DNA of 64,000 bases from Geodermatophilus sabuli (GCF_010686765.1 NZ_JAAGWF010000010.1:186001-250000); one strand, 5' to 3'. Numbered from the stretch's first letter, positions 8,861 through 21,518 are shown. Notes: generated from the letters alone by a model not told the origin. Translations and numbers: made by a program.

Positions 8861-9862
8861 TCACCAGCGGTCGTGCACGAAGGCGCGGATGCGCTCGTCG
8901 TACAGCCGCTCCAGGTCGGCCAGCTGGGTGTCGGTCAGGGGCGGGAGGGAGGCCGCGGCGACGTTGTCCAGCGCCTGGCGGACGTTGCGGGCGCCCGGGA
9001 TGACGGCGGTGACGCCGGGCTGGTCGATGACCCAGCGCAGGGCGAACGCGGCGGTGGACACGTCGGGCCCGGCGATCTCGGCCACCTCGCGGGCCGCGGC
9101 GACGCCGGCCTCGAACGGCACGCCGGCGAAGGTCTCCCCGACGTCGAAGGCCTCGCCGTTGCGGTTGAACGTCCGGTGGTCGTCCGCGGCGAACGTCGTC
9201 GACTCGTCGTACTTCCCGGTGAGCAGGCCGCTGGCCAGCGGCACGCGGGCGAGGATGCCCACGCCGGCCTGCCGGGCGGCGGGCAGCAGCTCCTCGAGCG
9301 GCTTGCGCCGGAAGGCGTTGACGATGACCTGGATCGTCGCGACACCGGGGTGCTGCAGCGCCGTCAGCCCCTCGGCGACGGTCTCCACCGAGACGCCGTA
9401 CGCGGCGATCGCGCCGTCCGCCACGAACGAGTCGAGCGCGTCGTAGACCCGCTGGTCGTCGTAGACCGCCGGCGGCGGGCAGTGCAGCTGCACCAGGTCG
9501 AGCGTCTGGACGCCCAGGTTGCGGCGGGACCTGTCGATCCAGGCCCGCAGGTTCTCCGGCGTGTACTGCGCGGCCTCGAACGGATCGGCCCGGCGGCCGG
9601 CCTTGGTGGCCACGAAGGGACGCTCGCCGCGGGCGGCCAGCGCGCGGCGGATCCGCTCCTCCGACCGCCCGTCGCCGTAGACGTCGGCGGTGTCGAGCAG
9701 CGTGACCCCGGCGTCCAGCGCCGCGTCGAGCACCGAGCCGGCGTCCTCCTCCGACACGTCGCCCCAGTCCCCACCGAGCTGCCACGTGCCCAGGCCGACG
9801 ACGGAGACGTCGGCGCCGGTGCGGCCCAGGGGCCGGGTCTCGAGCGGGGTCGACGCGGTCAT
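8861..9862 (-). CDS. aldo/keto reductase
   Basis: 333 residues, (alpha/beta)8 AKR superfamily. The catalytic tetrad is visible: Asp57 and Tyr62 in LLDTADVYG, Lys87 in VATKAG and His127 in LVQLHCPP. C-terminal NADPH-binding residues occur in the [10 protein letters not shown] segment. It is predicted to reduce aldehydes or ketones with NADPH; the physiological substrate is unknown. ATG 9862 overlaps the hisS stop by 4 bp (ATGA), so it is translated with hisS. Confidence 0.9.
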   Translation of the reverse strand: MTASTPLETRPLGRTGADVSVVGLGTWQLGGDWGDVSEEDAGSVLDAALDAGVTLLDTADVYGDGRSEERIRRALAARGERPFVATKAGRRADPFEAAQYTPENLRAWIDRSRRNLGVQTLDLVQLHCPPPAVYDDQRVYDALDSFVADGAIAAYGVSVETVAEGLTALQHPGVATIQVIVNAFRRKPLEELLPAARQAGVGILARVPLASGLLTGKYDESTTFAADDHRTFNRNGEAFDVGETFAGVPFEAGVAAAREVAEIAGPDVSTAAFALRWVIDQPGVTAVIPGARNVRQALDNVAAASLPPLTDTQLADLERLYDERIRAFVHDRW

Positions 9863-11121
9863 GAGCCCACCGTCGCACGCACGCGGTCGAACAGCTCACC
9901 CAGGGGGACGGCGGACTGCTCGCCGGTGCGGAGGTCCTTGAGCTGGCCGACGCCGGCGGCGAGGTCCCGCTCCCCGACCACCACCGCGTGCGAGGCGCCG
10001 GACCGGTCGGCGGCCTTCATGGCGCCCTTGAGCCCGCGGTCGCCGTAGACGGTGTCGGCGGCGATCCCGGCCGCCCGCAGCTGCCCCACCAGGCGGACGG
10101 CCACCCGCTTCGCCTCGGCGCCGAGGGGGACGACGAACGCCTGCACCCCGGCGCTCGCACCGACGTCCAGCCCCTCCGCCGCGACGGCGAGCAGCGTCCG
10201 GTCCACCCCGACGGCGTAGCCGATCCCCGACACGTCCGGGCCGCCCAGGGCAGCCGACAGCCCGTCGTAGCGGCCCCCGCCGCCGATCGCCGACTGCGCA
10301 CCCAGGCCGCGGTGGACGAACTCGAACGTGGTCTTCGTGTAGTAGTCCAGCCCGCGGACCAGCCGGGGCGCCTCGGTCCAGTGCACCCCGAGGTCGGTCA
10401 GGTGCTGGCGGACGGCGTCGTAGTGCGCCCGGGTGGAGTCCGACAGGTGGTCGACCATCAGCGGCGCGTCGTCCAGCTGCGCCTGCACCTCCGGGCGCTT
10501 GTCGTCCAGCACCCGCAGCGGGTTGATCTCCGCCCGGCGCCGGGTGTCCTCGTCGAGGTCGAGCTTCTCGAGGAACGCCACCAGCAGCTCGCGGTACTGC
10601 GGCCGGCAGGTCGCGTCGCCCAGGGAGGTGAGCAGCAGCTCGAAGTCGGTCAGCCCCAGGTCGCGGAACCCCTGCACGCCCAGCGCGACCACCTCGGCGT
10701 CCAGCGCCGGGTCGTCGGCGCCGAGCGCCTCCATGTCGACCTGGGTGAAGTGCCGGTACCGGCCGGCCTGCGGGCGCTCGTACCGGAACGCCGACCCGAC
10801 CGTCCACAGCTTCACCGGCAGCGCGGCGTCGTAGAGCCGGTGCTCGATGAACGCGCGCATCAGGCCGGCGGTGAGCTCCGGGCGCAGGGTGAGCGACCGG
10901 CCGCCGCGATCGTCGAAGGTGTACATCTCCTTGGTGACGACGTCGGTGGACTCCCCCACACCGCGCGAGAAGACGGCGGTCTCCTCGAACACCGGGGTCT
11001 CGACGTAGCCGTAGCCCGCCCGCCGCAGCGGCGCGGTCAGGGTGTCCCGGACGGCGAGGAAGCGCGCGGAGTCCGGGGGCAGCGTGTCGAAGGTCCCCTT
11101 GGGCGCGGTCAGCCCGCTCAC
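9859..11121 (-). CDS. hisS: histidine--tRNA ligase
   Basis: 420 residues from GTG 11121. Class II synthetase with N-terminal [13 protein letters not shown], the motif 2 region [18 protein letters not shown], the HisA motif [13 protein letters not shown], glycine-rich [15 protein letters not shown] and a C-terminal anticodon-binding domain. It charges tRNA-His. The start overlaps the MBL hydrolase gene by 4 bp (GTGA) and the end overlaps the aldo/keto reductase by 4 bp, forming a tight three-gene unit. Confidence 0.97.
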   Translation of the reverse strand: MSGLTAPKGTFDTLPPDSARFLAVRDTLTAPLRRAGYGYVETPVFEETAVFSRGVGESTDVVTKEMYTFDDRGGRSLTLRPELTAGLMRAFIEHRLYDAALPVKLWTVGSAFRYERPQAGRYRHFTQVDMEALGADDPALDAEVVALGVQGFRDLGLTDFELLLTSLGDATCRPQYRELLVAFLEKLDLDEDTRRRAEINPLRVLDDKRPEVQAQLDDAPLMVDHLSDSTRAHYDAVRQHLTDLGVHWTEAPRLVRGLDYYTKTTFEFVHRGLGAQSAIGGGGRYDGLSAALGGPDVSGIGYAVGVDRTLLAVAAEGLDVGASAGVQAFVVPLGAEAKRVAVRLVGQLRAAGIAADTVYGDRGLKGAMKAADRSGASHAVVVGERDLAAGVGQLKDLRTGEQSAVPLGELFDRVRATVGS

Positions 11122-11813
11122 AGCCCGCGGCCTCTCGGAGCCGGACCCGCACCGGCGGCCGCCTCGGCCAGGTAGGGGTTGGTCGCCCGCTCCCGGCCGA
11201 TCGTCGTCGCCGGGCCGTGGCCGGGCAGCACCACCGTCTCGTCGTCCAGCGGCAGGACGACGTCGCGCAGCGAGGTGAGCATCGCCTCCCAGGACCCGCC
11301 GGGCAGGTCGACCCGGCCCACGGAGCCCGCGAACAGCACGTCCCCGGCCAGCAGGCCCGGGGCCTCCCCCAGGTCCACGGAGAACACCACCGAGCCCTGG
11401 GTGTGACCGGGCGCGTGCCGGACGGTCAGCTGCACGCCGGCCAGCGACAGCACCGCGCCGTCGTCGAGGGCGCGCACCTCCGACGGGTCGGGCAGCCGGA
11501 CGCCGGCGATCAACGGGGCCAGCTGCGGACCGTGCCAGCGGGCAGGGTCGGACAGCATGCCCGAGTCGGCCGGGTGCAGGTAGGCGGGGATGTCGTACCC
11601 GTCGCAGACCGGCAGCACGGAGAACGTGTGGTCGAGGTGGCCGTGGGTGAGCACGACGGCCACCGGCTTGAGCCCGTCCTCGGCCAGCATCGCGGCCAGC
11701 GGCTCGACGGCGTCCATGCCGGGGTCGACCACCACGCACTCCTGGCCCCTCCCGGGGGCCACGGCGTAGCAGTTGGTGCCGAACGCGCCGGCGGGGAACG
11801 AGCGGATGAGCAC
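11118..11813 (-). CDS. MBL-fold metallohydrolase, glyoxalase II-like
   Basis: 231 residues with the complete metal site of the metallo-beta-lactamase fold: HGHLDH (H57, H59, D61, H62), GHT (H136), GD (D158) and GHG (H199). This is the glyoxalase II/hydroxyacylglutathione hydrolase-like subgroup, which hydrolyses thioesters. Actinobacteria lack glutathione, so the substrate may be a mycothiol or other thioester (inference). The same gene precedes hisS in mycobacteria. ATG at 11813; the C-terminus is Gly/Pro/Arg-rich and overlaps the hisS start. Confidence 0.9.
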   Translation of the reverse strand: MLIRSFPAGAFGTNCYAVAPGRGQECVVVDPGMDAVEPLAAMLAEDGLKPVAVVLTHGHLDHTFSVLPVCDGYDIPAYLHPADSGMLSDPARWHGPQLAPLIAGVRLPDPSEVRALDDGAVLSLAGVQLTVRHAPGHTQGSVVFSVDLGEAPGLLAGDVLFAGSVGRVDLPGGSWEAMLTSLRDVVLPLDDETVVLPGHGPATTIGRERATNPYLAEAAAGAGPAPRGRGL

Positions 11814-11981
11814 CCGTGCAGGCTACGCGGGGCCTCCCCGGCGCTCCGGGGCTTCCCGTCAACAGGGGACGGCCAGGTTCGCCACCTAGACTCGCGCACC
11901 GACCCGCGGTGCGGAGGCGCGGCCGCGGAGCAGTCCGGCCGTGCCCCGCCGCAGCAGCCGTTCCCACGAGGAGTTCCACCC

Positions 11982-12815
11982 GTGCCGACCAACAAGCAGC
12001 GGCGGCAGGCCGCCCAGCGGCGCCTCCAGCGTCAACTCGAGCGACGTGCCGAGCTGAACCGCAGGCGCCGCCGCAACGTGCTGACCGTGGTCACCGCGGT
12101 CGCCGTGCTGCTCGTCCTGGGCGCGGTGTGGCTGGTCACCCAGGGCGGGGACGACGACCCCACCGCCGCGGCCGACCCCTCCGCCGCCCCCAGCAGCAGC
12201 GCGGCCGCCACGACCAACGCCGACGGCACCGTCACCTGCAGCTACACGCCCGACCCGTCGGGCAACCCGAACCTCGTCGACGCCGGCACCCCGCCCTCCC
12301 CCGAGGCGACGCCCACCGAGGGCACGGTCAGCCTGCTGATGAGCACCAGCCAGGGCGACGTCCCGCTCACCCTCGACCGCGCGACCGCCCCGTGCGCCGC
12401 GGCCAGCTTCACCTACCTGGCCCAGCAGGCCTTCTTCGACGGCAGCCCCTGCCACCGCATGGTGAACGGCGACGCGTTCGGCGTCCTGCAGTGCGGCGAC
12501 CCCTCCGGCACCGGGCAGGGCGGGCCCACCTACAAGTTCGCCGAGGAGGTCACCCCGGAGACGACCTACCCGCGCGGCGCCATCGCCATGGCCAACAGCG
12601 GCAGCCCCGGGTCGACCGGGAGCCAGTTCTTCCTCGTCTTCACCGACTCGCAGCTCTCGCCGGACTACACCGTCGTCGGCACGGTGGACGAGGCCGGGCT
12701 GGCGGTGCTCGACCAGATCGCGGCGGCCGGCAACGACGGCTCGTTCGAGCCCAGCCCCGGCGGCGGCGCACCCAACACCCCGGTCACCATCGAGTCGATG
12801 ACCGTCGTCTCGTGA
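11982..12815 (+). CDS. membrane-anchored cyclophilin-type peptidyl-prolyl isomerase
   Basis: 277 residues from GTG 11982 with GAGGAG 10 bp upstream. A very basic cytoplasmic N-terminus (1-32) is followed by one transmembrane helix (33-53), an Ala/Ser/Thr linker and an extracytoplasmic cyclophilin domain (about 115-277). Catalytic Arg159 sits in CHRM, and the MANSG...GSQFFLVF core is intact. Four cysteines (86, 138, 157, 171) could form two disulfides in the oxidising exterior. It is predicted to assist folding of exported proteins. In mycobacteria a single such gene lies next to relA; here a second copy follows with a 4-bp overlap. Confidence 0.92.
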   Translation: MPTNKQRRQAAQRRLQRQLERRAELNRRRRRNVLTVVTAVAVLLVLGAVWLVTQGGDDDPTAAADPSAAPSSSAAATTNADGTVTCSYTPDPSGNPNLVDAGTPPSPEATPTEGTVSLLMSTSQGDVPLTLDRATAPCAAASFTYLAQQAFFDGSPCHRMVNGDAFGVLQCGDPSGTGQGGPTYKFAEEVTPETTYPRGAIAMANSGSPGSTGSQFFLVFTDSQLSPDYTVVGTVDEAGLAVLDQIAAAGNDGSFEPSPGGGAPNTPVTIESMTVVS

Positions 12816-13531
12816 CCTCGTGGCTCCGGGCCGCCGGGCTGGGCGGGCTCCTGCTCGCGCTGACCGCCTGCGCGGGCGGCGGGGACGACGCCGGCCCGGA
12901 GGCGGGCCCGGGCACCGGCTCCGGCGGCGGCGCCGCGGCGGTCTCCGGCACCGGCGCCAGCTGCGAGTGGTCGACCGCGCCGTCGGCCAACCCCTACCTC
13001 ATCGAGGTGGACCCGCCGGCCGCGGAGGTCCCCGCCGAGGGCACCACGGACCTGCTGATGACGACCAACCTCGGTGACCTGCAGCTCACCGTCGACCACG
13101 AGCGCACGCCGTGCGCCGCGGCCAGCCTGGTGCACCTGGCCGAGGTCGGCTTCTTCGACGACTCCCCGTGCCACCGGCAGACCGACAGCGCCGGGCTGCA
13201 GGTCCTGCAGTGCGGCGACCCGACCGGCACCGGGGCGGGGGGCCCGACCTACACCTCCCCCACCGAGGTGACCGGCGAGGAGACCTATCCCCGCGGCACC
13301 GTCGCCATGGCCAACAGCGGCCAGGGGGTCGACGGCAGCCAGTTCTTCCTCGTGTGGGGCGACAGCCGGCTGCCGCCGGACTACACCGTGGTCGGCACGG
13401 TGGACGACGCAGGGCTGGCGGTGCTCGACGCGGTCGCCGCCAACGGCAACGACGGGTCGCTGGACCCCAGCCCGGGCGGCGGCGCCCCGACCGTCCCGGT
13501 CACCGTGGAGTCGGTCACCGTCGCCGGCTGA
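12812..13531 (+). CDS. cyclophilin-type peptidyl-prolyl isomerase lipoprotein
   Basis: 239 residues from GTG 12812, overlapping the upstream cyclophilin by 4 bp. Type II signal peptide with lipobox LTAC (lipidated Cys20), a Gly/Ala linker, then a cyclophilin domain clearly paralogous to its neighbour: CHRQ keeps the catalytic Arg (R122), GSQFFLVWGDS and [17 protein letters not shown] are nearly identical between the two. The same four cysteines (51, 101, 120, 134) are kept. The local duplication therefore gave one helix-anchored and one lipid-anchored isomerase on the outer face of the membrane. The 3' end converges on relA. Confidence 0.92.
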   Translation: MTSWLRAAGLGGLLLALTACAGGGDDAGPEAGPGTGSGGGAAAVSGTGASCEWSTAPSANPYLIEVDPPAAEVPAEGTTDLLMTTNLGDLQLTVDHERTPCAAASLVHLAEVGFFDDSPCHRQTDSAGLQVLQCGDPTGTGAGGPTYTSPTEVTGEETYPRGTVAMANSGQGVDGSQFFLVWGDSRLPPDYTVVGTVDDAGLAVLDAVAANGNDGSLDPSPGGGAPTVPVTVESVTVAG

Positions 13532-13570
13532 GGCCACGGCGACGGCCGCCACCGACGTCGCCCGAAGGTC

Positions 13571-13627
13571 GCCCCGTCCCGGGTCCCGCCCTGAGCCTGC
13601 GAAGGGTGGGGAGGACGGGGTCCTCTC

Positions 13628-13629
<2 letters not shown>
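13571..13629 (-). repeat. dispersed intergenic hairpin repeat, copy 1
   Basis: About 59 bp, sense on the minus strand and beginning inside the relA stop region. The core GAGGAC-CCC-GTCCTC is a perfect 6-bp hairpin. It is followed by a CACCCTTCGCAGGCTC segment and a GGGACCCGGGACGGGGC end. Related copies lie at 22811-22873, 42838-42893 and 57236-57294. It occupies the convergent gap between the second cyclophilin and relA, where it may also terminate transcription. Confidence 0.75.
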
Positions 13630-16084
<2,455 letters not shown>

Positions 16085-16173
16085 GGCAACTCCTGCAGGC
16101 CGGCGGAGCAGGGACCCTCTCATGTTAGTCGGGCGGGGGTCGCCGCGGCCCGGCCGGGACGGTCATGTCCCTC

Positions 16174-16776
16174 TCAGGTGCTCCAGAGGGAGTGCACGGT
16201 GTGGGGGGCGATCCGCTGCCGTCCGCCCAGGGCGGCGAGCTCGACGACCACCGACACCGCCGTCACGATGCCGCCCAGGCCCTCGACGAGGGTGATCGCG
16301 GCGGCCAGCGTGCCGCCGGTGGCGAGCACGTCGTCGACGACCAGGACCCGCTGACCGGGCCTGATCGAGTCGGTGTGCACCTCGAGCGTCGCGGTGCCGT
16401 ACTCGAGGCTGTAGTCGGCCGAGAGCCGCTCGCGCGGCAGCTTGCCGGCCTTGCGGACCGGCACCACGCCGAGACCGGTGTCCAGCGCCACCGCGGCGGC
16501 GAGCAGGAAGCCGCGGGCCTCGACGCCGACGACAAGGTCGTAGCCGGGGCCCGCGCCACCGGCGGCCAGGGCCGCGGCGCGCGGGTCGACCAGCGACGGC
16601 GCGGCCAGGCCCTCGACCACCCGGCGGAACGCCGGACCGTCGGCGAACACCGGGGTCAGGTCACGGAAGACCACGCCCGGACTCGGGAAGTCGGGCACGT
16701 CGACGGCGAGGTCGGCGATGAGCGCGTCGAGGGACGGGTCACCGGCGCCGGCCGGCACGGCCGCGCCGCCGCTCAC
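16174..16776 (-). CDS. apt: adenine phosphoribosyltransferase
   Basis: 200 residues. Type I phosphoribosyltransferase with the PRPP-binding loop VLVVDDVLATGGTL, VEARGFLLAAAVA and the substrate hood FPSPGVVFRDLTPVF. It salvages adenine to AMP using PRPP in the cytoplasm. GTG at 16776 overlaps the secF stop by 4 bp. The relA gene follows after 89 bp. The Ala/Gly-rich N-terminal extension (about 15 residues) is typical of actinobacterial Apt. Confidence 0.95.
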   Translation of the reverse strand: MSGGAAVPAGAGDPSLDALIADLAVDVPDFPSPGVVFRDLTPVFADGPAFRRVVEGLAAPSLVDPRAAALAAGGAGPGYDLVVGVEARGFLLAAAVALDTGLGVVPVRKAGKLPRERLSADYSLEYGTATLEVHTDSIRPGQRVLVVDDVLATGGTLAAAITLVEGLGGIVTAVSVVVELAALGGRQRIAPHTVHSLWST

Positions 16777-18191
16777 CGGCGCTTCGTGCTGCTGGCGCTG
16801 CTGCCGCCGGGACGGCGGCCACCGGGTCGCTGCGGACGGGCTCCCGGCCGCGGCGCCGACGTGCCGCCGCGGGGCCGGGCCGGTGCCTCCGCCGTGTCCG
16901 GACGCACCGAGTCCGGCGACTCGACCACGACGTCGGCCTGGGCCGGCCCGAGGTCGTCCTCGCGCTCGGCCACGGCCACACCGCCCGTGCGCCGGGCGGT
17001 GCCGGCAGCCCGCCGGGCGCTGGCCACCGGCCCCGCCGGACGGGCGCCGCCCTGACGTGCCTGCGACGAACGGCGGGCGAGGACGCGCCTGCGCAGCGCC
17101 GCGACCTCCGGCTCGCGCTCCTTGAGGTCGGCCACGATGGGGGTGGCCAGGAAGATCGACGAGTAGGTGCCGGCCGCCAGGCCGACGAACAGCACCAGCG
17201 CCAGGTCCTTGAGCGTGCCGACGCCGAGCAGCCCGGCGCCGACGAACAGCAGCCCGGCGACCGGCAGCAGCGCGATCACGGACGTGTTGATCGACCGCAT
17301 GAGCGTCTGGTTGACGGCCAGGTTGGCCGCCTCGCCCCAGGTCATGCGGGCGCTCTTGTCGATGTCACGGGTGTTCTCGTCGACCTTGTCGAAGACGACG
17401 ACGGTGTCGTAGAGCGAGAAGCCGAGGATGGTGAGGAAGCCGATGACCGTCGAGGGCGTCACCTCGAAGCCGATGAGCGCGTAGATCCCCGCGGTCAGCA
17501 CGATGTCGTGCGCCAGGGCGGCCATCGCGCCGACGGCCATCTTCGGTTGGAAGCGGACGGCGAGGAACAGGACCACCGCGACGAGGAAGACGACGAGGGC
17601 CACCAGTGCCTGGTCGGTGATGTCCCGGCCCCACTCGGCGCTGACCGACTCGGGGCTCACCTGGCCGGCGTCGATGCCCGCGGCGCCGGCCACCGCCTCG
17701 ACGACCGCGCGCTCCTGCTCGTTGTCCAGCTGGCCGGTGCGCAGCAGGATCGTGTTGCCGCCGACGATCTGCGCGCTGGCGACCTCGGCTCCGGTGTCCT
17801 CGGCCGCCTCCTGCACGGCGGTGAGCTGCTCGCTGGTGCCCGGCATCCGGAAGCTGTTGCCCCCGGCGAAGTCGATGCCGAAGTTGAACCCCCGGAACAC
17901 CATCGCGGCCAGGCAGAGCAGCACGATGACGGCGGTGACCTTGTAGATCAGCCGGCTGCGGCCGACGACGTCGAGCCCGGCCTCGCCGTTGTAGAGCCGG
18001 TGGGCCAGCGAGGCGCGCCGCGCCGGGGTGGGAGCCGCTGCCGCACCGCCCTCCGCCGGGAGCCCGGCGTCGGCGAGCGCCGCGTCGTCCGCGGCCGCGG
18101 CGGCGTCGATGGCGGCGTGCCCGGGGCCGCGCGCCTCGTCGGCGTCGGTGCCCAGCGGCAGGTCGTCGTCCCGCGTGTCGCGGCCGGTCAT
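16773..18191 (-). CDS. secF: protein translocase subunit SecF
   Basis: 472 residues from ATG 18191. N-terminal acidic/Ala-rich extension (about 1-85), first transmembrane helix, then the SecF signature FGIDFAGGN, a periplasmic domain and five further helices with the family motifs DIVLTAGIYAL, GFSLYDTVVVFDKVDEN and NQTLMRSINTS. A long basic, Pro/Arg-rich C-terminal tail (about 100 residues) ends in KRR. With SecD and YajC it uses proton motive force to help Sec export. It overlaps secD by 4 bp and apt by 4 bp. Confidence 0.96.
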   Translation of the reverse strand: MTGRDTRDDDLPLGTDADEARGPGHAAIDAAAAADDAALADAGLPAEGGAAAAPTPARRASLAHRLYNGEAGLDVVGRSRLIYKVTAVIVLLCLAAMVFRGFNFGIDFAGGNSFRMPGTSEQLTAVQEAAEDTGAEVASAQIVGGNTILLRTGQLDNEQERAVVEAVAGAAGIDAGQVSPESVSAEWGRDITDQALVALVVFLVAVVLFLAVRFQPKMAVGAMAALAHDIVLTAGIYALIGFEVTPSTVIGFLTILGFSLYDTVVVFDKVDENTRDIDKSARMTWGEAANLAVNQTLMRSINTSVIALLPVAGLLFVGAGLLGVGTLKDLALVLFVGLAAGTYSSIFLATPIVADLKEREPEVAALRRRVLARRSSQARQGGARPAGPVASARRAAGTARRTGGVAVAEREDDLGPAQADVVVESPDSVRPDTAEAPARPRGGTSAPRPGARPQRPGGRRPGGSSASSTKRR

Positions 18192-19855
18192 GAGGTGCTC
18201 CTGTCCTGGGCGCTGGTCCCGCTGCCGGCGCCGACGAGCTCGCGCTCGCCGGCCGTCCGGCGGGGGCCGGAGGCCGCCCCGGGACGGTCCAGGCTGCGGC
18301 CCAGACCGGAGAAGCGGCTGGTGCCGAAGGCCTTGAACCGGGCCAGCACCGCCATGAGCGGGTGGGTGAAGAGGAAGACGACGACCAGGTCGAGGACCGT
18401 GGACATGCCCAGCGTGAAGGCGAAGCCCTTCACGTCGCCGATCGCCAGGAAGTACAGGATCGCCGCGGCCAGGAAGCTCACCGCGTCGGCGGAGAGGATC
18501 GTCCGCCGCGCGCGGACCCACGCCCGCGGCACCGCCGAGCGCAGGGTCCGGCCCTCGCGGATCTCGTCCTTGAGTCGTTCGAAGTAGACGACGAAGGAGT
18601 CCGCGGTGATGCCGATCGACACGATGAACCCGGCGATGCCGGCCAGGCTGAGGGTGAAGCCGATCTGCCGGCCCAGCAGCACCAGGCAGGCGTAGACGAC
18701 CACCGCGGAGAGGATCAGGCTGGCGATCATCACCAGCCCGAGCAGCCGGTAGTAGAGCAGCGCGTAGACGAAGACCAGCGCGATGCCGATGGCGCCGGCG
18801 ATCAGCCCGGCTTCGAGCTGCTCGGCACCGAGCTCGGTGGAGATCGACTGCGCGGTGGCCTGGGTGAAGGTCAGCGGCAGCGCGCCGTAGCGGAGCTGGT
18901 TGGCCAGCTGCTCGGCGCTCTCCTGGTCGAACTGACCGGTGATGGTGGTCTGGCCGTTGATCGCCCCCTGGATGGTCGGCGCGGAGACGACCTTGCCGTC
19001 GAGGGTGAAGGCGACGTTCTTGCCGACGTTGGCCGCGGTGTAGGCGGCCCAGGTGGCCCGGCCCTCGGAGTTGAAGTCGAGCAGCACGACCCACTCACCG
19101 GTGGCCTGCTGCGTGCCGGCGCTGGCGTCCACGATGTCGGTGCCCTCGAGGATCGCCGGGCCCAGCACGTACTTGAACTCACCGTCGTCGGAGCAGACGG
19201 CGACGTGGTCCTCGGACCGGTCGACCGCGCCCTCGGTGTTCCCGGTGTCACAGGTGAGGGTCAGGAGCGCGGCCTGCGCCTCCTCCAGGGTCACCGGCGG
19301 CGCGTCGGGGTCGGGCAGCGAGGGGTCGGGGACGGCGCCGTCCCCCTCGGCCGCGTCCGTCGGGGTGGCGCCGTCGGTCGGGGCGGCGCCCTCGGCCGCT
19401 GCCGCCCCGTCGGCCGGGGCCGCCTCGTCGGGGGCGGCGCCGTCGGTGGGAGCGGCCGGGTCCTCCGGGGCGGCGGTGGCCGGCTGGGGACCGGCCAGGA
19501 CCGGCCGGAAGCGCAGCTGCGCGGTCTGACCCAGCTCGCGGGCCTGCTCGCCGTCGTCGCCGGGGACGGAGATGACGATGTTCGAGTCGCCCTCGGTGAC
19601 CACCTCGGCCTCGGCGACGCCGAGGCCGTTGACCCGCTGCTCGATGATCTGGCGGGCCAGCTCGAGGTCCTCGGGGTCGGGTGCCTGACCGTCGGGGGTG
19701 CGGGCGGCCAGCGTCACCGTCGTCCCGCCGCGCAGGTCCAGACCCAGCTGCGGCGTGCGGGTGTCACCGGTGAGGAAGATCAGGCCGTACAGGAGGGCCA
19801 TCAGCAGGACGAAGGCGCCGAAGTAGCGACGCGCGGGCAGCTGGCGTTGGGCCAC
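18188..19855 (-). CDS. secD: protein translocase subunit SecD
   Basis: 555 residues from GTG 19855. First helix at about 12-29, then the conserved LGLDLRGGTTVTL (37-49), a large periplasmic P1 region, and a five-helix bundle (about 345-505) with IGITADSFVVYFERLKDE and RTILSADAVSFLAAAILY. Residues about 124-186 are an Ala/Pro/Thr/Asp low-complexity stretch with repeated GAAPTDGA-like units inserted in P1. It works with SecF and YajC in protein export. A basic, disordered C-terminal tail follows the last helix. Confidence 0.96.
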   Translation of the reverse strand: MAQRQLPARRYFGAFVLLMALLYGLIFLTGDTRTPQLGLDLRGGTTVTLAARTPDGQAPDPEDLELARQIIEQRVNGLGVAEAEVVTEGDSNIVISVPGDDGEQARELGQTAQLRFRPVLAGPQPATAAPEDPAAPTDGAAPDEAAPADGAAAAEGAAPTDGATPTDAAEGDGAVPDPSLPDPDAPPVTLEEAQAALLTLTCDTGNTEGAVDRSEDHVAVCSDDGEFKYVLGPAILEGTDIVDASAGTQQATGEWVVLLDFNSEGRATWAAYTAANVGKNVAFTLDGKVVSAPTIQGAINGQTTITGQFDQESAEQLANQLRYGALPLTFTQATAQSISTELGAEQLEAGLIAGAIGIALVFVYALLYYRLLGLVMIASLILSAVVVYACLVLLGRQIGFTLSLAGIAGFIVSIGITADSFVVYFERLKDEIREGRTLRSAVPRAWVRARRTILSADAVSFLAAAILYFLAIGDVKGFAFTLGMSTVLDLVVVFLFTHPLMAVLARFKAFGTSRFSGLGRSLDRPGAASGPRRTAGERELVGAGSGTSAQDRSTS

Positions 19856-19869
19856 GGGATCGCTCCGGC

Positions 19870-20217
19870 TCAGAGGGTGCGGTCGGTCGGGCCGCCGTCG
19901 GACGGGCCGGTGGCGTCGTCCCCCGGGACGGCGGGGCCGGAGCCCACGGCCGGACCGGCGGGCTTGCGCACCTCGAGGATGGCCTGCCGGGCGAACGTGA
20001 CCACGACACCGGGGGCGATCTCCAGGTCCACCGTGCCCTCACCCAGGCCGGCGACCGTGCCGTGCAGGCCCGCGGTGGTCATGACCGGCGTGCCCGGGGT
20101 CAGCGACTCCTGCATCGCCTGCGCCTGGGCCTGCACCCGCTTGCGCTGCCGGGCCGGCAGCACGATGAGCAGGACGAAGGCCAGGGCCAGGAGGACGAGC
20201 GGGAAGTACTGCTCCAC
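19870..20217 (-). CDS. yajC: preprotein translocase subunit YajC
   Basis: 115 residues from GTG 20217. One N-terminal transmembrane helix (about 3-20, FPLVLLALAFVLLIVLPARQ) is followed by the small YajC domain with LTPGTPVMTTAGLHGTV and a disordered Pro/Gly/Asp tail. It is an accessory subunit of the SecDF complex. It lies 14 bp upstream of secD and downstream of ruvB across 163 bp, so the yajC-secD-secF unit may have its own promoter in that gap. Confidence 0.94.
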   Translation of the reverse strand: MEQYFPLVLLALAFVLLIVLPARQRKRVQAQAQAMQESLTPGTPVMTTAGLHGTVAGLGEGTVDLEIAPGVVVTFARQAILEVRKPAGPAVGSGPAVPGDDATGPSDGGPTDRTL

Positions 20218-20380
20218 GACTGATGAGCCTCTCTACCGCGCGGTCGTGCCGCGGTGGGTGCGGTCCGGGACGGGACCGCTCGGGTACGGCGACTGTGGCA
20301 CGCGGCGACATCCGGGCAGGACGCCCGGGCGGGACACGCGCGACCGCAGCCGGACGGGTTGCGCGCCAGCGTTTCGCAGT

Positions 20381-21508
20381 CTAAGCGTCGAACAACGTCT
20401 CTGACGACGACCCCGGGGCGGATGGGTCTGCTGTGACCCGCCCGAGAGGAACCCCACCCCGCGGGACCGCCAGTCCCAGGTGCCGCCACGCGGCCTCGGT
20501 CGCCACCCGGCCGCGCGGGGTGCGGGCGAGCAGGCCGGCGCGCACCAGGAACGGCTCGCAGACCTCCTCGACGGTGTGCGGCTCCTCCCCCACGGCGACG
20601 GCCAGCGTCGCCACCCCGACCGGTCCGCCACCGAAGCGGCTGACCAGCGCGTCGAGCACCGAGCGGTCCAACCGGTCCAGCCCGAGGTCGTCGACGTCGT
20701 AGAGCGCCAGCGCGGCGCGGGCGACCTCCAGGGTGACGCGCCCGTCGGCGCGTACCTCGGCGTAGTCGCGGACCCGGCGCAGCAGCCGGTTGGCGATCCG
20801 GGGCGTGCCGCGCGACCGGCCGGCGATCTCGGCGGAGCCCTCCGCGGTCAGCTCGACGCCCAGCAGGTCGGCGCTGCGGGCCAGCACCCGCTCCAGGTCG
20901 GCGGTCTCGTAGAACTCCATCTGGCCGACGAAGCCGAACCGGTCGCGCAGCGGACCGGTGAGCAGGCCGGCCCGGGTGGTGGCGCCGACCAGGGTGAACG
21001 GGTTGATCTCCAGCGGGATGGCGGTGGCCCCGGGGCCCTTGCCGACGACGACGTCGACCCGGAAGTCCTCCATCGCCATGTAGAGCAGTTCCTCGGCGGG
21101 GCGGGCGATCCGGTGGATCTCGTCGATGAACAGCACGTCACCGTGTCCGAGGTTGGACAGCATGGCGGCGAGGTCGCCGGAGCGCTCGATCGCCGGGCCA
21201 CTGGTGATCTTCACCGAGGTGCCCAGCTCGGACCCGATGATCAGCGCCAGGCTGGTCTTCCCGAGCCCGGGCGGGCCGGACAGCAGCACGTGGTCCGGCG
21301 GCCGGCCCCGGCGCTTGGCCCCCTCGAGGACGAGGTCCAGCTGGCGGGCGACCTTCGGCTGGCCGATGAAGTCGGCCAGCGAGTGCGGCCGCAGCGCCGA
21401 CTCGACGACCCGTTCCTCGTCCCCGGCGCGCGGGTCGACGGCGTCGTCGGGCAGCCGCCCGGGCCCGGCGTCGGCGGCCGGCAGCCCGCGGTCGAAGGGC
21501 GAGCTCAC
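20381..21508 (-). CDS. ruvB: Holliday junction branch migration ATPase RuvB
   Basis: 375 residues from GTG 21508, preceded by GGAGG. AAA+ ATPase with Walker A GPPGLGKT (78-85), Walker B LFIDEIHR (D129, E130), sensor 1 GATTRAGLL, the arginine-finger region PLRDRFGF and a C-terminal winged helix ([12 protein letters not shown]...RTPRGR). It drives branch migration at Holliday junctions with RuvA. The gene is 10 bp after ruvA in the ruvC-ruvA-ruvB order. Confidence 0.97.
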   Translation of the reverse strand: MSSPFDRGLPAADAGPGRLPDDAVDPRAGDEERVVESALRPHSLADFIGQPKVARQLDLVLEGAKRRGRPPDHVLLSGPPGLGKTSLALIIGSELGTSVKITSGPAIERSGDLAAMLSNLGHGDVLFIDEIHRIARPAEELLYMAMEDFRVDVVVGKGPGATAIPLEINPFTLVGATTRAGLLTGPLRDRFGFVGQMEFYETADLERVLARSADLLGVELTAEGSAEIAGRSRGTPRIANRLLRRVRDYAEVRADGRVTLEVARAALALYDVDDLGLDRLDRSVLDALVSRFGGGPVGVATLAVAVGEEPHTVEEVCEPFLVRAGLLARTPRGRVATEAAWRHLGLAVPRGGVPLGRVTADPSAPGSSSETLFDA

Positions 21509-21518
21509 GGGGCCTCCT

